Counted from the stretch's first letter, positions 31,218 through 40,998 are shown. The stretch: DNA of 64,000 nt from Massilia timonae CCUG 45783 (GCF_000315425.1 NZ_JH992922.1:6376-70375), one strand, 5' to 3'. Numbers and translations: made by a program. The notes: generated from the sequence alone by a model not told the origin.

Positions 31218-32465
31218 TCAAGCCAGGGTTTCCAGGCGCGCACAGACCCCATCGACGCCGCCCTGCCCCGCGAAGCGCGCGGCGAGCGCGGTGCTCTGCG
31301 CCGCGACCTGCGGGTTCCCGACCACGCGCTGCAAGGCCTTCGCCATGCGCGCCGGCGTGACGCGCGCCGCATGCAGGCTGGCGCCGGCGCCCATCGCCAC
31401 CACCCGCGCCGCATTGTCGAACTGGTCGTGGGCCAGCGGCACCACCAGTTGCGGCGTGCCCGCGCGCAAGGCTTCGGCCGTGGTGCCGATGCCGCCGTGA
31501 TGGACCAGGGCCGCCACATGGGGCAGCAAGGCCTTCAACGGGACGTATTCCTGCCAGCAGATGCTGGGGGCGAGCGTGGCCGGCAACTGTTCGACGTGCG
31601 GCGTCAGGAACACCGCGCGCAGGCCGAGCTGGGTCACCGCCTGCGCCGCCGCTTCGAAATAGCCGCGCGCCTGGCGGTTGCCGGTGCCGGGCGTGAACAC
31701 GACCGGCGGCGCGCCGCCGTCAAGAAACGCGCGCAGCCGGACGCTCGGCGCGGCATTCGGGTCCGGGTCATAGAGCGGGAAGCCGGCCTGGTAGAGCGGC
31801 CGGGGCCAATCCGGTGGCGGCGCGGCGAACCAGTCGGGGAACAGGGCCAGCGACAGGTCGGGGATGGACGGGATGGTATTAACCATGCTGTCGACTTGCG
31901 GCAAGCCCCGTGCCACGCGCGCCGTGTTCAGGCTGGGCAGCGCCACCGGATCGAGGAAGCGCGCCGCCAGCGCACGCCACAGCCAGCGGCGCGCGCCATG
32001 CGGCACCCAGGTGGGCACCGGCCAGGGACCGAGCAGCAGCGGATCGTGCAACGTCGGCAGGTTGGAGGGCGCCAGCCAGGCCGCCGCGATCTTCAGGCCG
32101 GGACAGGCATGGCGGCACAGGTCGGCTTCCGGCAAGGCCAGCGGATGGACCAGCAGCACGCGCCGCTCGTTCGGCTGTTTGCGGGCGAGCGTCTCGACCA
32201 CCCGCGGCAGCTGCGCCATCGCCGGCCGCGTCGCTTCCCACACCACGGCCAGGCCGCGGGTCGCGTGCCACAGGTCGGGATGATCGAGCACGGCCATGTC
32301 GGCCGGCAAACCGTGGAAGGTGAGTCCGGCTGCCTCGACATACTGCGCATGCTGCTGCGGGCCGAGGAAATCGACCCGGTTGCCGCGCTCGCGCAGCGCG
32401 CGGCCGATCCAGAGAAAGGGAAACAGGTCGCCGGCCGAGCCGATCGTCGCCAGGATGAAATGCAC
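31218..32465 (-). CDS. Glycosyltransferase, MGT/GT1 family
   Basis: 415-aa UDP-sugar-type glycosyltransferase of the GT-B fold. N-terminus MHFILATIGSAGDLFPFLWIG is the acceptor-binding motif of the macrolide/rhamnolipid transferase group; the donor-binding block is VHHGGIGTTAEALRAGTPQLV followed by PLAHDQFDNAARV near residues 330-365. No membrane span. GT1 members glycosylate small hydrophobic acceptors such as macrolides, sterols or hydroxy fatty acids; the substrate cannot be told from sequence. It lies upstream of the UvrA paralogue and downstream of a stress FMN-binding-type gene, on the same strand. Confidence 0.85.
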   Translation of the reverse strand: MHFILATIGSAGDLFPFLWIGRALRERGNRVDFLGPQQHAQYVEAAGLTFHGLPADMAVLDHPDLWHATRGLAVVWEATRPAMAQLPRVVETLARKQPNERRVLLVHPLALPEADLCRHACPGLKIAAAWLAPSNLPTLHDPLLLGPWPVPTWVPHGARRWLWRALAARFLDPVALPSLNTARVARGLPQVDSMVNTIPSIPDLSLALFPDWFAAPPPDWPRPLYQAGFPLYDPDPNAAPSVRLRAFLDGGAPPVVFTPGTGNRQARGYFEAAAQAVTQLGLRAVFLTPHVEQLPATLAPSICWQEYVPLKALLPHVAALVHHGGIGTTAEALRAGTPQLVVPLAHDQFDNAARVVAMGAGASLHAARVTPARMAKALQRVVGNPQVAAQSTALAARFAGQGGVDGVCARLETLA

Positions 32466-32486
32466 CCGTCCTCCTCCCTCTATATA

Positions 32487-33023
32487 TTAGAAGGACAGTG
32501 TACCTTCGATCGAATCATCGAGCGTCTTGCCAATCACCGCGCCGACCGCGACCTTGACGCCGGCCACCGCGTCGCCGTGCTTGTTGTCCCAGTAATAGCC
32601 GGTCTTGGGCGTGATCTTGATAACGGTGATGCGCGGATCGTCCTCGCCCTCGGTGAACCAGGTCTTGAGCATCGAGTTCCACAATTGCTTGATGCGCGCC
32701 TTGTCCTGCGAGATCTCGGCGTGGCCGTCCAGTTCCAGGAAGCCGGAATGCTTGCCCGACTGGAAGAACAGCTTGACGCTCGGATTGGCCTGCAATTCCT
32801 GGTTCTTGTGGCTGTCGATGCTGCTGAGGAACCAGATGGCGCCGGCGTCGTCGGTCTCGCGCACGCTCATCGGGCGCACGCCGCGGCTCGGGCCCTGGCC
32901 ATTACCGGTGCAAAAGAAGCACGAATCGGCGTCGTCGATCATGTCCTTGATGCGCTCGATCGCGTCCACGCCGGCCAGGTCGCGGCGGTTTTCTTCGGGT
33001 TGGTTGCGGTTGATGGAATCCAT
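32487..33023 (-). CDS. Pyridoxamine-phosphate-oxidase-fold general stress protein
   Basis: 178-aa protein of the FMN-binding split-barrel (general stress protein 26) family. It has an N-terminal helical segment (MDSINRNQPEENRRDL), then the split barrel with RPMSVRETDDAGAIWFL, ANPSVKLFFQSGKHSGFLELDG and KTGYYWDNKHGDAV. The ATG at 33023 is supported by AGGAG. Members bind flavins or heme and are induced by general stress; enzymatic activity is unproven. Downstream are the glycosyltransferase and the UvrA-like gene. Confidence 0.88.
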   Translation of the reverse strand: MDSINRNQPEENRRDLAGVDAIERIKDMIDDADSCFFCTGNGQGPSRGVRPMSVRETDDAGAIWFLSSIDSHKNQELQANPSVKLFFQSGKHSGFLELDGHAEISQDKARIKQLWNSMLKTWFTEGEDDPRITVIKITPKTGYYWDNKHGDAVAGVKVAVGAVIGKTLDDSIEGTLSF

Positions 33024-33155
33024 TGTCTTCTCCTGAGCATGGCCATGTGGCCGATGAGGAGACTGTAGCCGGATCGTCAACGCGGGTATGTGGGTGGCCG
33101 AACGCTGGATAGTCGAACTGTCCAGCGCCCGGTTCAATACAGGTTCACAGCAGAC

Positions 33156-33638
33156 TTACAAAAAGCGGTCGAGGATCTTGCGGCTGTGCTTGTCGATCTT
33201 GAACATATCGCGCACCAGGAAGTTGATGCCGTGGTTGTCCGCCACCAGCAGCGAGGCTTCGCCGATGCGGCGGATGTCCTCGTCCACCTTCAGCACGAAC
33301 TCGGTGTCGCCGCGGTCGGTTTTCACGAACCAGGTGCAGGGGGTGGCGAAGCTCGACACGTCCATGATGGCCAGGATCTCGGGAATGAACTCGCGGCCTT
33401 CGATTTCCTCGCGGATCAGGGTGCGGATCGTGTCCGGCATGTCGGCCAGGTCGTCGATCCAGGCGACTTCCTTGCCGCCGTCGCGCACCAGCGAGATGCC
33501 CTTGGTCGGCGCCTGGATCGGGAAGGCGCGCACCGGCGTCACGCCGCCCCATTCCTCGCCGTTTTCCAGGGTAATAATGAGTTTGCCAAAGCTGTCGCGG
33601 CGCAGCTGGAAGGCCGTATTCAACGTAGTCGATGTCAT
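33156..33638 (-). CDS. Cyanophycin-associated DUF1854 protein
   Basis: 160-aa soluble protein of the DUF1854 family, which in databases is repeatedly found next to cyanophycin genes. Recognisable features are GVTPVRAFPIQAPTKGISL, GKEVAWIDDLADMP and the C-terminal DMFKIDKHSRKILDRFL. No signal peptide, membrane span or catalytic motif is evident. The start codon follows the ABC transporter stop directly (TAA then ATG), so the two are translationally linked. Its role in cyanophycin storage or use is unknown. Confidence 0.85.
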   Translation of the reverse strand: MTSTTLNTAFQLRRDSFGKLIITLENGEEWGGVTPVRAFPIQAPTKGISLVRDGGKEVAWIDDLADMPDTIRTLIREEIEGREFIPEILAIMDVSSFATPCTWFVKTDRGDTEFVLKVDEDIRRIGEASLLVADNHGINFLVRDMFKIDKHSRKILDRFL

Positions 33639-35918
33639 TTATGCGTCCTTGTCGTCCAGGTCCTGGTCCACGTTGCGCGCCTGCGCTTCGTAGAGGCGGT
33701 GGTAAGCGCCCTCGCGCGCCATCAGCTCGTCGTGGCTGCCTTCCTCGACCACCACGCCGCGGTCCAGCACCACCAGGCGGTCGGCCCGGTGCAGGGTCGA
33801 CAGTCGGTGCGCGATGGCGATCGTGGTGCGGCCCTGCACGAGGTTGTCGAGCGCCTTCTGGATTTCCTTTTCGGTTTCCGAGTCCACCGACGAGGTCGCT
33901 TCGTCCAGGATCAGGATCGGCGGATCGATCAACAGCGCGCGCGCGATCGAGATGCGCTGGCGCTCGCCGCCCGACAGGCCCTGGCCGCGCTCGCCGACCA
34001 TCGAATCGTAGCCCTGCGGCAGGCGCAGGATGAATTCGTGGGCGTGGGCTGCGCGCGCCGACGCGATGATCTCTTCGCGCGTGGCGTTCGGTTTGCCATA
34101 GGCGATATTCTCTGCGATCGTGCCGAAGAACAGGAACGGCTCCTGCAGCACCAGGCCGATATTGCGGCGGTAATCGGCCACCGCGAACGAGCGGATGTCC
34201 TGGCCATCGAGCAGGATCGCGCCTTCGGCCACGTCGTAGAAACGGCAGATCAGGTTGACCAGCGTGCTCTTGCCCGAACCGCTGTGGCCCACCAGACCGA
34301 CCATTTCGCCGGCCTTGATCTTGAGCGAGATGCCGCGGTTGACCGCGCGGTTGCCGTAACGGAAACCGACTTCGCGCAGCTCGATATTGCCCTCGATCTT
34401 GTCGACCTTCACCGGATTGACCGGGTCCGGCACGCTCGAGACGTGGTCGAGGATGTCGAAGATGCGCTTGGCGGCCGAGGCCGATTTTTGCGTCACCGAC
34501 ACGATGCGGCTCATCGAATCCAGGCGCACGTAGAAACGGCCGCTGTAGGCGATGAAGGCCGACAGCGTGCCCACCGTGATGTCGCCGCGCGACACCTGCC
34601 AGATGCCGAAGCACCAGATCACGAGCAAGCCGAGTTCGGTCAGGAACGACACAGTCGGCGAGAACAGCGACCACACCCGGTTCAGCTTGTCGTTGACCGC
34701 CAGATTGTGCTTGTTGGCTTCGCGGAAGCGGGCCGCCTCGCGCTTTTCCTGGGCAAAGGCCTTCACCACCCGGATGCCGGGGATGGTGTCGGCCAGCACA
34801 TTGGTCACCTCGCCCCAGACGCGGTCGATCTTTTCGAAGCCGGTGCGCAGCTTGTCGCGCACGATGTGGATCATCCACGCGATGAACGGCAGCGGCAGCA
34901 GGGTCACCACGGCCAGCCACGGGTTGATGGTAAACAGGATGAGGCCCGTCATGATGATCATCAGGACGTCCGACAGGAAGTCGAGCAGGTGCAGCGACAG
35001 GAAGACGCAGATCCGGTCCGAGCCGCTGCCGATACGCGCCATCAGGTCGCCGGTGCGCTTGCCGCCGAAAAATTCGAGCGACAGCCGCATCAGGTGTTCA
35101 TAGGTGGTCGAGCGCAGGTCCGCGCCGATGCGTTCGGACGCCAGCGCCAGCACATAGGTCTTGGCCCAGCCCAGCAGCCAGGCCAGCAGTGCGGCGCCGA
35201 ACAGGCCGCCCATGTATAAATAGACAAGACTGGTGTCGATCGCCTGCCCGTTCTGGTACGGGATCAGGACATTGTCCATCAGCGGCATCGTCAGGTACGG
35301 CGGGATCATGTGCGCGCCGGTCGAGCCCAGCATCAGCAGGAAGCCCAGCAGCAGCTGCCCTTTATAGGGCTTGGCGAAGCGCCACAGGCGGAACAAGGTC
35401 CAGGTCGACGGCGGCGTATGCAGCACTTTTTCGCAGATCGGGCAGTCTTCCTGGTCCGGCTCGAGCGGTGCCTTGCAACTTGGACAAGTGTGCTGGTCGG
35501 GCGGCAGCACGGGCACGCCGGTGGCCACGCTATGGACCTGGTCGCGGAACTGGTCGGCGACGCGGATCGCGTGCAGGTTCTGGCCCAGGGTGAAGCGCCA
35601 GGCGGCCAGTAATCCGCCTTCGTCGACCAGCTCGAGATGCCCGACGCCGGCGTGGTCATGGTGGCGCAGCGCGGTGCCGGCGCGGTGCGGCCAGTCACGC
35701 CACGCGGTCTCGCCCGGCGCGCGCGCCAGCAGGCGGCGATTCGTCACCAGCAACAGGCCTTTTGAAAAATGTAATTTCGCGTCGAGGTCAACCTCCACGC
35801 TGCTTAAAACGTTTTCCCCTGGTGCAAGCTGTTTCGCGACGTCACTTTGCCACCGTTCAGGTACGGAACTGGCGGCTACCGCAAGCGACGGTGGAATAGC
35901 AGGTTGTTGAGTTGTCAT
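33639..35918 (-). CDS. Cyanophycin-associated ABC transporter (fused TMD-NBD)
   Basis: 759-aa ABC half-transporter with an unusual N-terminal extension. Residues 1-140 form a soluble domain resembling a PH-like fold (LLLVTNRRLLARAPGE). A zinc ribbon follows with Cys145, Cys148, Cys159 and Cys162 (CPSC...CPIC). The type-1 exporter membrane domain spans about 180-470. The ATPase domain has Walker A GHSGSGKST, signature LSGGERQRISIARAL and Walker B LILDEATSSVD. Exporter-type half-transporters dimerise. It is divergent from cphA-type genes across 295 bp and cotranscribed with DUF1854. The substrate (perhaps arginine/aspartate peptides) and direction are unknown. Ribosome site weak. Confidence 0.88.
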   Translation of the reverse strand: MTTQQPAIPPSLAVAASSVPERWQSDVAKQLAPGENVLSSVEVDLDAKLHFSKGLLLVTNRRLLARAPGETAWRDWPHRAGTALRHHDHAGVGHLELVDEGGLLAAWRFTLGQNLHAIRVADQFRDQVHSVATGVPVLPPDQHTCPSCKAPLEPDQEDCPICEKVLHTPPSTWTLFRLWRFAKPYKGQLLLGFLLMLGSTGAHMIPPYLTMPLMDNVLIPYQNGQAIDTSLVYLYMGGLFGAALLAWLLGWAKTYVLALASERIGADLRSTTYEHLMRLSLEFFGGKRTGDLMARIGSGSDRICVFLSLHLLDFLSDVLMIIMTGLILFTINPWLAVVTLLPLPFIAWMIHIVRDKLRTGFEKIDRVWGEVTNVLADTIPGIRVVKAFAQEKREAARFREANKHNLAVNDKLNRVWSLFSPTVSFLTELGLLVIWCFGIWQVSRGDITVGTLSAFIAYSGRFYVRLDSMSRIVSVTQKSASAAKRIFDILDHVSSVPDPVNPVKVDKIEGNIELREVGFRYGNRAVNRGISLKIKAGEMVGLVGHSGSGKSTLVNLICRFYDVAEGAILLDGQDIRSFAVADYRRNIGLVLQEPFLFFGTIAENIAYGKPNATREEIIASARAAHAHEFILRLPQGYDSMVGERGQGLSGGERQRISIARALLIDPPILILDEATSSVDSETEKEIQKALDNLVQGRTTIAIAHRLSTLHRADRLVVLDRGVVVEEGSHDELMAREGAYHRLYEAQARNVDQDLDDKDA

Positions 35919-36213
35919 GTATTGCGCCCGATAACAGGCTTTTGTTCTCTAAGGGTGGACATGGCGCCGAACCGGCGATGCACAAGGACCGTCGTTACGC
36001 CGTTGCGTGAAACGCTCCACAGAGCGCTAGAACGTTTGTGCGTATCGTTTGGATGACACGAGAAACGTGTTAGTAGGAATGTTGCGGCGCAGCAGGCCGG
36101 CAAGTGTACCTGTATTCGGCGGGTCGCGGCCGCTTTCGGCACCGTTTTGAAAGTCGGGCAGACAAGGACAAGTCGCCAGCGCGAGAGAGGCGCCAGGTGG
36201 CAAAAGTGATTAC

Positions 36214-38382
36214 ATGACCAAGAAGAATGACATCAAATTCCTGCGCGTGAGCTACCTGCGCGGACCGAATATCTGGACCTACCGTCCGGTACTCGAGGCC
36301 TGGCTCGACATCGGCGAGCTGGAAGACTACCCCTCGAATCTTCTTCCCGGCTTCACCGAGCGCCTGATCGCCTGGCTGCCCGGATTGGTCGAGCACCACT
36401 GCGGCGTCGGCTACCGCGGCGGCTTCCTGGAGCGCCTGCGTGACGGCACCTGGGCCGGCCACATCCTCGAACACATCGTGCTCGAGGTGCAGAACCTGGC
36501 CGGCATGAAGACCGGCTTCGGCAAGACCCGCTCGACCGGCGAGCACGCCATCTACAAGATGGCCTTCCGCACCCGTGATGAAACGGTCGGCCGCGCCGCG
36601 CTCGACGTCGCCCACCGCCTGATGATGGCCGCGATCAACGACGAGCCGTTCGACCTTTCCAGTGAAGTCGCGCGCCTGACCGACATGGTCGACCGTCACT
36701 GCCTGGGTCCGTCCACCGCCCACATCGTGGACGCCGCCACCGATCGCCGCATCCCCTCGATCCGCCTCACCGACGGCAACCTGGTGCAGCTCGGCTATGG
36801 CGCGGCACAGCGCCGCATCTGGACCGCCGAAACCGACCGCACCAGCGCGATCGCCGAAGGCATCGCCAGCGACAAGGACATGACCAAGTCCCTGCTCGCC
36901 TCCTGCGGCGTGCCGGTGCCGGAAGGCGCGATCGCGCGCAGCCCGGACGACGCCTGGGAAGAAGCCCAGGACATCGGCCTGCCGGTGGTCGTGAAGCCGA
37001 TCGACGCCAACCACGGCCGCGGCGTGTCGCTCAACCTGATGACCGAGGCCGAGGTCAAGGCCGCCTACACCATCGCGTCGCTGGAGGGTGAGAGTAAATC
37101 CGTGCTGGTCGAGCGCTACGTCACCGGCAACGAACACCGCCTGCTGGTGGTCGGCCGCAAGGTGGTCGCTGCCGCGCGCGGCGAATCGGTCTGGGTGACG
37201 GGCGACGGCCGGAGCAACGTGGCCGCGCTGTGCGACACCCAGATCAATATCGACCCGCGCCGCGGCGAGAGCGAAGAATTCCCGCTCAGCCCCGTCAAGC
37301 CGCGCGAGAGCGAAGAAAACCAGCTGCAACTGCAGCGCCAGGGCCTCACGCCCGACTCGGTTCCGCCCGAAGGCCAGAAAGTGCTGATCCAGGTGAACGG
37401 CAACGTCGCCGACGACGTGACCGACCTGGTGCACCCCGACGTCGCCCACGCCGCCGCCCTGGCCGCGCGCATCGTCGGCCTGGACATCGCCGGCATCGAC
37501 CTGGTGTGCGAAGACATCTCGCGTCCGCTCGAGGAACAGCGCGGCGCCGTCATCGAAGTCAACGCCAGCCCGGGCCTGCTGGCCCACATGAAGCCGGCCA
37601 GCGGCACAGCGCGCAACGTCGGCAAGGACATCGTCGACCACCTGTTCGCCGATGGCGAAACGGCGCGCATCCCGGTGGTCGGCGTGACCGGCTCGAAGGG
37701 CTGCAGCCTGATCACGCGCCTGGTCGGCTGCCTGGTCAACATCACGCGCAAGGAAGTCGGCGTCGCCAACGGCGAAGGCCTGTACCTGAACGCGCGCGCC
37801 ATCTCGCACCGCGATTCGACCGGCGTCGAAGCGGCCCAGCGCATCCTGATCAACCGCAACGTGCAAACCGCCGTGTTCGAATCGAACGCGCGCTCGATCC
37901 TGCAGGAAGGCCTGCCCTACGACCGCTGCACGGTCGGCGTGGTGACCGACATGAACGGCATCGAGGACGTGGCCGAGTTCTACGTGCGCGACGAGGATGC
38001 GATGCGCAACGTGATCCGCAGCCAGGTCGACGTGATCCTGCCGGACGGCGTGGCGGTGCTGAACGCGGCCGACGAACGAGTCGCCGGCCTGGCCGAGCTG
38101 TGCGACGGCAGCGTGATCTATTACGCCGCCGACGAGACCAACCCGATCCTGGCTGCGCACCGCCAGAACGGCGAACGCGTCGTGTTCGCGCGCGACGGCC
38201 GCATCGTGCTGGCCGCGGGCGAGCAGGAAACGCCGCTGATCGCGCTGTCGGCGATGAAGCCGTCGACCGTGAAGTACCCGGAAAACGTGCTGGCGGCGGT
38301 GGCGGCCGCATGGGCCCTCGGCGTGCCGAGCGACCTGCTGTGCGGCGGACTGCGCGCCTTCGACGCGACGCCGAAGAAGTAA
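36214..38382 (+). CDS. Shortened cyanophycin synthetase-like protein (CphA')
   Basis: 722-aa protein homologous to CphA. It has the N-terminal domain, a complete-looking ATP-grasp region (residues about 220-480; VVVKPIDANHGRGVSLN and VIEVNASPGLLAHMKP), and the first half of the muramyl-ligase-like domain. The second nucleotide loop, GTNGKTT in the neighbour, reads GSKGCS (493-498), losing Lys and Thr, and the C-terminal Mur-ligase domain present in CphA (ending about 859 aa) is absent. Aspartate addition (ATP-grasp half) may persist while arginine addition should not; alternatively it is a regulatory or primer-binding partner. It precedes cphA by 23 nt and starts at 36214. Confidence 0.88.
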   Translation: MTKKNDIKFLRVSYLRGPNIWTYRPVLEAWLDIGELEDYPSNLLPGFTERLIAWLPGLVEHHCGVGYRGGFLERLRDGTWAGHILEHIVLEVQNLAGMKTGFGKTRSTGEHAIYKMAFRTRDETVGRAALDVAHRLMMAAINDEPFDLSSEVARLTDMVDRHCLGPSTAHIVDAATDRRIPSIRLTDGNLVQLGYGAAQRRIWTAETDRTSAIAEGIASDKDMTKSLLASCGVPVPEGAIARSPDDAWEEAQDIGLPVVVKPIDANHGRGVSLNLMTEAEVKAAYTIASLEGESKSVLVERYVTGNEHRLLVVGRKVVAAARGESVWVTGDGRSNVAALCDTQINIDPRRGESEEFPLSPVKPRESEENQLQLQRQGLTPDSVPPEGQKVLIQVNGNVADDVTDLVHPDVAHAAALAARIVGLDIAGIDLVCEDISRPLEEQRGAVIEVNASPGLLAHMKPASGTARNVGKDIVDHLFADGETARIPVVGVTGSKGCSLITRLVGCLVNITRKEVGVANGEGLYLNARAISHRDSTGVEAAQRILINRNVQTAVFESNARSILQEGLPYDRCTVGVVTDMNGIEDVAEFYVRDEDAMRNVIRSQVDVILPDGVAVLNAADERVAGLAELCDGSVIYYAADETNPILAAHRQNGERVVFARDGRIVLAAGEQETPLIALSAMKPSTVKYPENVLAAVAAAWALGVPSDLLCGGLRAFDATPKK

Positions 38383-38405
38383 TCCCTCATAAAGGAAGAC
38401 GGTTT

Positions 38406-40985
38406 ATGGAAGTATCTCGCGTACGGGCCCTGCGTGGCCCCAATCTCTGGAGCCACCACACCTCGGTCGAGGCCATCGTGGCATGCACGCCGGAGGAAGC
38501 ATCGATCGACGCTCTGGCCGGTTTCGAAGCGCGCCTGCGCGTGCGCTTCCCGCAGATGGGCGCCCTGCAACCCTATGGACATAACGACACGGTGCCGCTG
38601 GCGCAGGTGCTGGAACTGGTGGCGCTGACGCTGCAGGCCGAAGCCGGCTGCCCGGTGACCTTCAGCCGCACCACCGCCACGCTGGAAACCGGCATCTACC
38701 AGGTCGTGGTCGAATACAGCGAGGAAGACGTCGGCCGCCTGGCTTTGGCCCTGGCGCAGCAACTGATCCAGTCGGCCCGCGACGACACCCCGTTCGACCT
38801 GGCCGCCGCGCTCAAGCAGCTGCGCGATACCGACGAAGACGTGCGCCTGGGCCCCTCGACCGGCTCGATCGTGCAGGCCGCCGTGGCCCGCAACATCCCG
38901 TTTCGCCGCATGACCGAAGGCAGCATGGTGATGTTCGGCTGGGGCAGCCGCCAGCGCCGCATCCAGGCCGCCGAGATCGACGCCACCGGCGCCATCGCCG
39001 AGTCGATCGCCCAGGACAAGGAACTGACCAAGAAGCTGCTCGACGCGGCCGGCGTGCCGGTGCCGCAGGGCCGCAGCGTGGTCGACCCCGACGACGCCTG
39101 GGCCGCCGCCCTGGAAATCGGCCTGCCGGTCGTGATCAAGCCGAAGGACGGCAACCAGGGCAAGGGCGTGACGGTCAACGTCACCACCCGCGAGCAATTG
39201 GACGCCGGGTTCAGGGCCGCCAGCGAGTTCCGCGACGACATCCTGGTCGAGCGCTACCTGCCGGGCCACGACTACCGCCTGCTGGTGGTCGGCGACAAGC
39301 TGGTGGCCGCCGCGCGGCGCGAACCGCCGCAGGTGATCGGCGATGGCAAGCACACGGTGCGCGAGCTGGTCGACGAAGTGAACCGCGACCCGCGCCGCGG
39401 CGACGGCCACGCGACCTCGCTGACCAAGATCCGTTTCGACGACATCGCCCTGGGCACCCTGGTGCAGCAAGGGATGAACGCCGACTCGGTCCCGGCCCTG
39501 GGCCAGCGCGTGGTCCTGCGCAACAACGCCAACCTGTCGACCGGTGGCACCGCCACCGACGTGACCGACGACGTTCATCCTGAAGTGGCCGAGCGCGCGA
39601 TCGCCGCCGCCCACATGATCGGCCTGGACATCTGCGGCGTCGACCTGGTGGCCGACAGCGTGCTCAAACCCATGGAAGACGTCGGCGGCGGCATCGTCGA
39701 AGTCAATGCCGCCCCGGGCCTGCGCATGCACCTGGCGCCGTCGTTCGGCAAGCCGCGCGCGATCGGCGAAGCGATCATGGACACCCTGTTCAAGGATGGC
39801 GACGACGGCCGCATCCCGGTGGTGGCCGTGACCGGCACCAACGGCAAGACCACCACCGTGCGCCTGATCGCGCACCTGCTCACCGCGTCGGGCCTGCGCA
39901 CCGGCATGACCAACACCGACGGCGTCTACATCGAAGGCCGCCGCATCGACAGCGGCGACTGCAGCGGCCCGCGCAGCGCGCGCAACGTGCTGCTGCATCC
40001 GGACGTCGACGCCGCCGTGTTCGAAACGGCGCGCGGCGGCCTGCTGCGCGAAGGCCTGGCCTTCGACAAGTGCCAGGTTGCGGTGGTGACCAATATCGGC
40101 GCCGGCGACCACCTGGGCCTGAACTACATCACCACGCTGGAAGACCTGGCCGTGCTCAAGCGCGTGATCGTCCAGAACGTGGCCGTGGGCGGCATGGCGG
40201 TGCTCAACGCCGCCGACCCGACCGTGGCGGCGATGGCCGAGAAGACCCGCGGCGAAGTCACCTTCTTCGCCCAGGACGTGAGCAACCCGATCATGGCGAT
40301 GCACCGCGCCCAGGGCCGCCGCGTCGTCTTCGTCGAGGAAGGTTACCTGGTGGCCGCTCAGGGCAGCTTCGTGGAGCGCATCGACCTGAAGGAAGTGCCG
40401 ATCACCCGTGGCGGCGTGGTGGGCTTCCAGGTCGAGAACGTGATGGCGTCGGTGGCGGCCGCCTGGGGCGTGGGCACGTCGTGGGACGCGATCCGCCTGG
40501 GCTTGAAGACTTTCGTGGGCGAGAGCGACAACGCGCCGGGCCGTTTCAATGTGTTCGACTACCGCGGCGCCACCGTGATCGCCGACTATGGCCACAATCC
40601 GGACGCGATCGCGGCGCTGGTCAATGCGGTCGAAGGCATGCCGGCCAAGCGCCGTTCGGTGGTGATCAGCGGCGCCGGCGACCGCCGCGACCAGGACATC
40701 CGGCAGCAGACCGAAATCCTCGGCAAGGCCTTCGACGACGTGCTGCTGTACCAGGACCAGTGCCAGCGCGGCCGCGCCGACGGCGAGGTGATCGCGCTGC
40801 TGCGCGCCGGCCTGGCCGGCGCCACCCGCACCGGGCACGTGGAAGAGATCAATGGCGAGTTCGTCGCCATCGACCGCGCGCTCGACCGCCTGGACGAGGG
40901 CGACCTGTGCCTGGTCCTGATCGACCAGGTCGATGCGGCGCTGGCGCACATCACCAGGCGCGTGACCCAGGCCAAGGCGGCCTGA
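38406..40985 (+). CDS. cphA: Cyanophycin synthetase
   Basis: 859-aa enzyme that polymerises the multi-L-arginyl-poly-L-aspartate storage polymer without a ribosome, adding Asp by the ATP-grasp half and Arg by the Mur-ligase half. Visible are the N-terminal domain, ATP-grasp (VVIKPKDGNQGKGVTVN; GGGIVEVNAAPGLRMH), the intact P-loop GTNGKTTT (477-484), and a C-terminal Mur-ligase domain with ADYGHNPDAI and SGAGDRRDQD. ATG at 38406, AAGGAAG upstream. It follows the degenerate paralogue closely, so both are in one operon. No cyanophycinase gene is present in this window. Confidence 0.96.
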   Translation: MEVSRVRALRGPNLWSHHTSVEAIVACTPEEASIDALAGFEARLRVRFPQMGALQPYGHNDTVPLAQVLELVALTLQAEAGCPVTFSRTTATLETGIYQVVVEYSEEDVGRLALALAQQLIQSARDDTPFDLAAALKQLRDTDEDVRLGPSTGSIVQAAVARNIPFRRMTEGSMVMFGWGSRQRRIQAAEIDATGAIAESIAQDKELTKKLLDAAGVPVPQGRSVVDPDDAWAAALEIGLPVVIKPKDGNQGKGVTVNVTTREQLDAGFRAASEFRDDILVERYLPGHDYRLLVVGDKLVAAARREPPQVIGDGKHTVRELVDEVNRDPRRGDGHATSLTKIRFDDIALGTLVQQGMNADSVPALGQRVVLRNNANLSTGGTATDVTDDVHPEVAERAIAAAHMIGLDICGVDLVADSVLKPMEDVGGGIVEVNAAPGLRMHLAPSFGKPRAIGEAIMDTLFKDGDDGRIPVVAVTGTNGKTTTVRLIAHLLTASGLRTGMTNTDGVYIEGRRIDSGDCSGPRSARNVLLHPDVDAAVFETARGGLLREGLAFDKCQVAVVTNIGAGDHLGLNYITTLEDLAVLKRVIVQNVAVGGMAVLNAADPTVAAMAEKTRGEVTFFAQDVSNPIMAMHRAQGRRVVFVEEGYLVAAQGSFVERIDLKEVPITRGGVVGFQVENVMASVAAAWGVGTSWDAIRLGLKTFVGESDNAPGRFNVFDYRGATVIADYGHNPDAIAALVNAVEGMPAKRRSVVISGAGDRRDQDIRQQTEILGKAFDDVLLYQDQCQRGRADGEVIALLRAGLAGATRTGHVEEINGEFVAIDRALDRLDEGDLCLVLIDQVDAALAHITRRVTQAKAA

Positions 40986-40998
40986 GTCGTCTTGCCGC

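Noticed and set aside
35919..36213. Sigma-54 promoter in front of the cyanophycin genes
   Set aside because: No GG-N10-GC element with acceptable flanks could be found in the divergent region.
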